From: an uncultured Clostridia bacterium
GTDB lineage: Bacteria; Bacillota; Clostridia; TANB77; CAG-508
DNA: 7,529 nucleotides
Direction of reading: 5' to 3'
NCBI GenBank assembly: GCA_949746285.1
Contig: CATJZH010000067.1
Coordinates: forward strand, 1 to 7,529
This document shows, piece by piece, positions 6,086-7,529 of this stretch. The notes below the pieces were generated by a model. That model saw nothing but the letters and a program-made list of their open reading frames with translations, was not told the DNA's origin and searched no databases. The first letter of the stretch is position 1. Every line of letters starts with the position of its first letter. A program made the translations under genes and the position numbers.

Positions 6086-7529
6086 ATGTGTGATAATTGT
6101 AATGAAAAAAAAGATTATGGAAAAACATTAAATTTACCAAAAACAGATTTCCCAATGAGAGCAAGTTTGCCAGAAAATGAACCTAAAATATTAGAAAAAG
6201 TGTTTGAAAATGGTTTATATGAAAAGATTTTAAATAAAAATAAAGGAAATAAACCATTTGTATTACATGATGGACCACCATATGCTAATGGAGAAATTCA
6301 TTTAGGTCATGCTTTAAACAAGGTATTAAAAGATACAATAGTTAGATATAAAAATTTACAAGGATTTTATACACCATTTATACCTGGATATGATACACAT
6401 GGTATGCCAACAGAGAAAAAAGCAATAGAAAAATTAGGATTAAATAGAGATGAAATACCAGTAACGAAGTTTAGAGATACTTGCAAGCAATTTACAATGA
6501 AATATAAAGATAAGCAAACAGATGGATTTAAAAGATTAGGTGTTTTAGGAGATTGGGAAAATCCATATATAACATATCAGCCACAAATGGAGGCAAAACA
6601 AATCGGTGTTTTTGCAGATATGTATAAAAAAGGATATATATATAAAGGATTAAAACCTGTTTATTGGTGTACAGATTGTGAAACAGCTTTAGCAGAAGCA
6701 GAAATAGAATATAAAGATATAAATTCAAATACAGCATATGTTAAATTTCCAGTTATAGATGGTAGAGGATTAATTCAAAGAGATGACACTTATGTTGTAA
6801 TATGGACGACAACACCTTGGACTTTGCCTGGAAATACGATGATAGCAGTAGGTGAGGATTTTGATTATGCAGTAGTTAAAGTTGGAACTGAAAGATTAAT
6901 TATGGCTAAAGAGTTAGTAGAATCAGTAATGGAAATTGCTGGAATAGAAGAATATGAAATAGAAGGGGATTTTAAAGGAAAAGCATTAGAAGGAATAGTT
7001 TGTAAACATCCATTTTTAGATAGAGAGTCTAAAGTGGTTTTAGGAACAGAAGATAGTGTAAATGTTGAACTTGGGACAGGAACTGGTTGTGTACATTGTG
7101 CACCAAGTTATGGTAAAGAAGACTATTTATTAGGGCTTAAACATAATAGTGATATAATAGTTACTGTTGATAGTAAAGGTGTTCAAAGAGGAGAAGAATC
7201 AGGACCATTTAAGGATATGTATTATGCTAAATCTGATAAAGAAATAATAAAATGGTTAGATGAACATAAATTACTTTTAGCAAGCCAAGTTGTAAATCAC
7301 TCTTATCCACATTGTTGGAGATGTAAAAAACCAGTTATATTTAGAGCTACTAGTCAATGGTTTGCATCTGTTGATGGATTTAGAAAAGAAAGTTTAGAAG
7401 CAATAAAAACAGTAAAATGGTATCCTGCATGGGGAGAAGAAAGAATTACAAAAATGATAGAAGATAGAAATGATTGGTGTATTTCTCGTCAAAGAACATG
7501 GGGAGTTCCAATTCCAATTTTCTATTGTA
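6086..7529 (+). CDS. ileS: Isoleucyl-tRNA synthetase, N-terminal part (runs off the window)
   Basis: Charges tRNA-Ile with isoleucine in the cytoplasm and edits Val-tRNA-Ile. The 481 visible residues are just over half of a class Ia IleRS; the KMSKS loop and anticodon domain lie beyond the window. TLNLPKTDFPMRASLP (14-29) is the bacterial IleRS opening. HLGH at 72-75 is the HIGH-type signature. GYDTHGMP at 101-108 replaces the usual GWDTHGLP. The CP1 editing domain shows WTTTPWTLP at 240-248 and GTGCVHCAP ending at 340, with the conserved His337 and Asp346, but Ser-Tyr at 341-342 where Gly-His is usual. Cys195/Cys198 and Cys410/Cys413 form two CXXC pairs that could hold a zinc. ISRQR is at 466-470. 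The N-terminus carries an extra CDNC (residues 2-5) ahead of the usual start. AAAGGAG (6071-6077) fixes the start. It shares the T-box-controlled transcript with the deacylase gene. Confidence 0.97.
   Translation, partial: MCDNCNEKKDYGKTLNLPKTDFPMRASLPENEPKILEKVFENGLYEKILNKNKGNKPFVLHDGPPYANGEIHLGHALNKVLKDTIVRYKNLQGFYTPFIPGYDTHGMPTEKKAIEKLGLNRDEIPVTKFRDTCKQFTMKYKDKQTDGFKRLGVLGDWENPYITYQPQMEAKQIGVFADMYKKGYIYKGLKPVYWCTDCETALAEAEIEYKDINSNTAYVKFPVIDGRGLIQRDDTYVVIWTTTPWTLPGNTMIAVGEDFDYAVVKVGTERLIMAKELVESVMEIAGIEEYEIEGDFKGKALEGIVCKHPFLDRESKVVLGTEDSVNVELGTGTGCVHCAPSYGKEDYLLGLKHNSDIIVTVDSKGVQRGEESGPFKDMYYAKSDKEIIKWLDEHKLLLASQVVNHSYPHCWRCKKPVIFRATSQWFASVDGFRKESLEAIKTVKWYPAWGEERITKMIEDRNDWCISRQRTWGVPIPIFYC

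Noticed and set aside
6528..6737. Antisense 69-codon frame inside ileS
   Set aside because: It is the complement of clearly conserved IleRS sequence and has low-complexity composition.

Overview
The window is very A+T-rich (judged by eye, not calculated). Its codon use is dominated by AGA, ATA, TTA and AAA, with strong AAGGAG-type ribosome binding sites, sigma-A-like promoters with extended -10 elements, and a T-box leader. These point to a low-GC Firmicute, most likely a Clostridia-type anaerobe; the iron-sulfur flavoprotein, the radical SAM enzyme and the Fe-S/flavin oxidoreductase fit an anaerobic life. All genes I can support lie on the + strand. Most of it looks like ordinary chromosome; I see no mobile element, CRISPR array, tRNA or rRNA.

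Positions 2-1770 hold three genes in a row: the 3' part of an unrecognised protein gene, which may be a degenerate HipA/CtkA-like kinase; a 49-residue small ORF with a good ribosome binding site; and an Isf-type iron-sulfur flavoprotein. Positions 1792-3228 form a self-contained unit: a consensus promoter (TTGACA, 17 bp, extended TATAAT), a radical SAM gene resembling the archaeosine/RaSEA (TIGR01210) group, and a strong intrinsic terminator.

Positions 3259-5256 hold a likely promoter and a tightly coupled two-gene unit: an MgtC/SapB-family membrane protein and, one base after its stop codon, a short GltD-like Fe-S/FAD/NAD(P) oxidoreductase with no visible large subunit.

Positions 5262 to the end are a translation-quality operon. 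A promoter drives a T-box leader whose apparent specifier codon is ATC (isoleucine). After the leader's terminator come a ProXp/PrdX-type aminoacyl-tRNA deacylase gene and ileS, which runs off the window. Uncharged tRNA-Ile should therefore switch on both isoleucyl-tRNA synthetase and a free-standing editing domain of the family that normally clears mischarged tRNA-Pro.

The points most worth a second look are: the co-regulation of a tRNA-Pro-type deacylase with ileS under an Ile T-box, alongside an unusual editing-site motif in this IleRS; the degenerate kinase-like protein at the left edge; and the RaSEA-like radical SAM protein as a single-gene unit in a bacterium. I found no wholly new multi-gene system.
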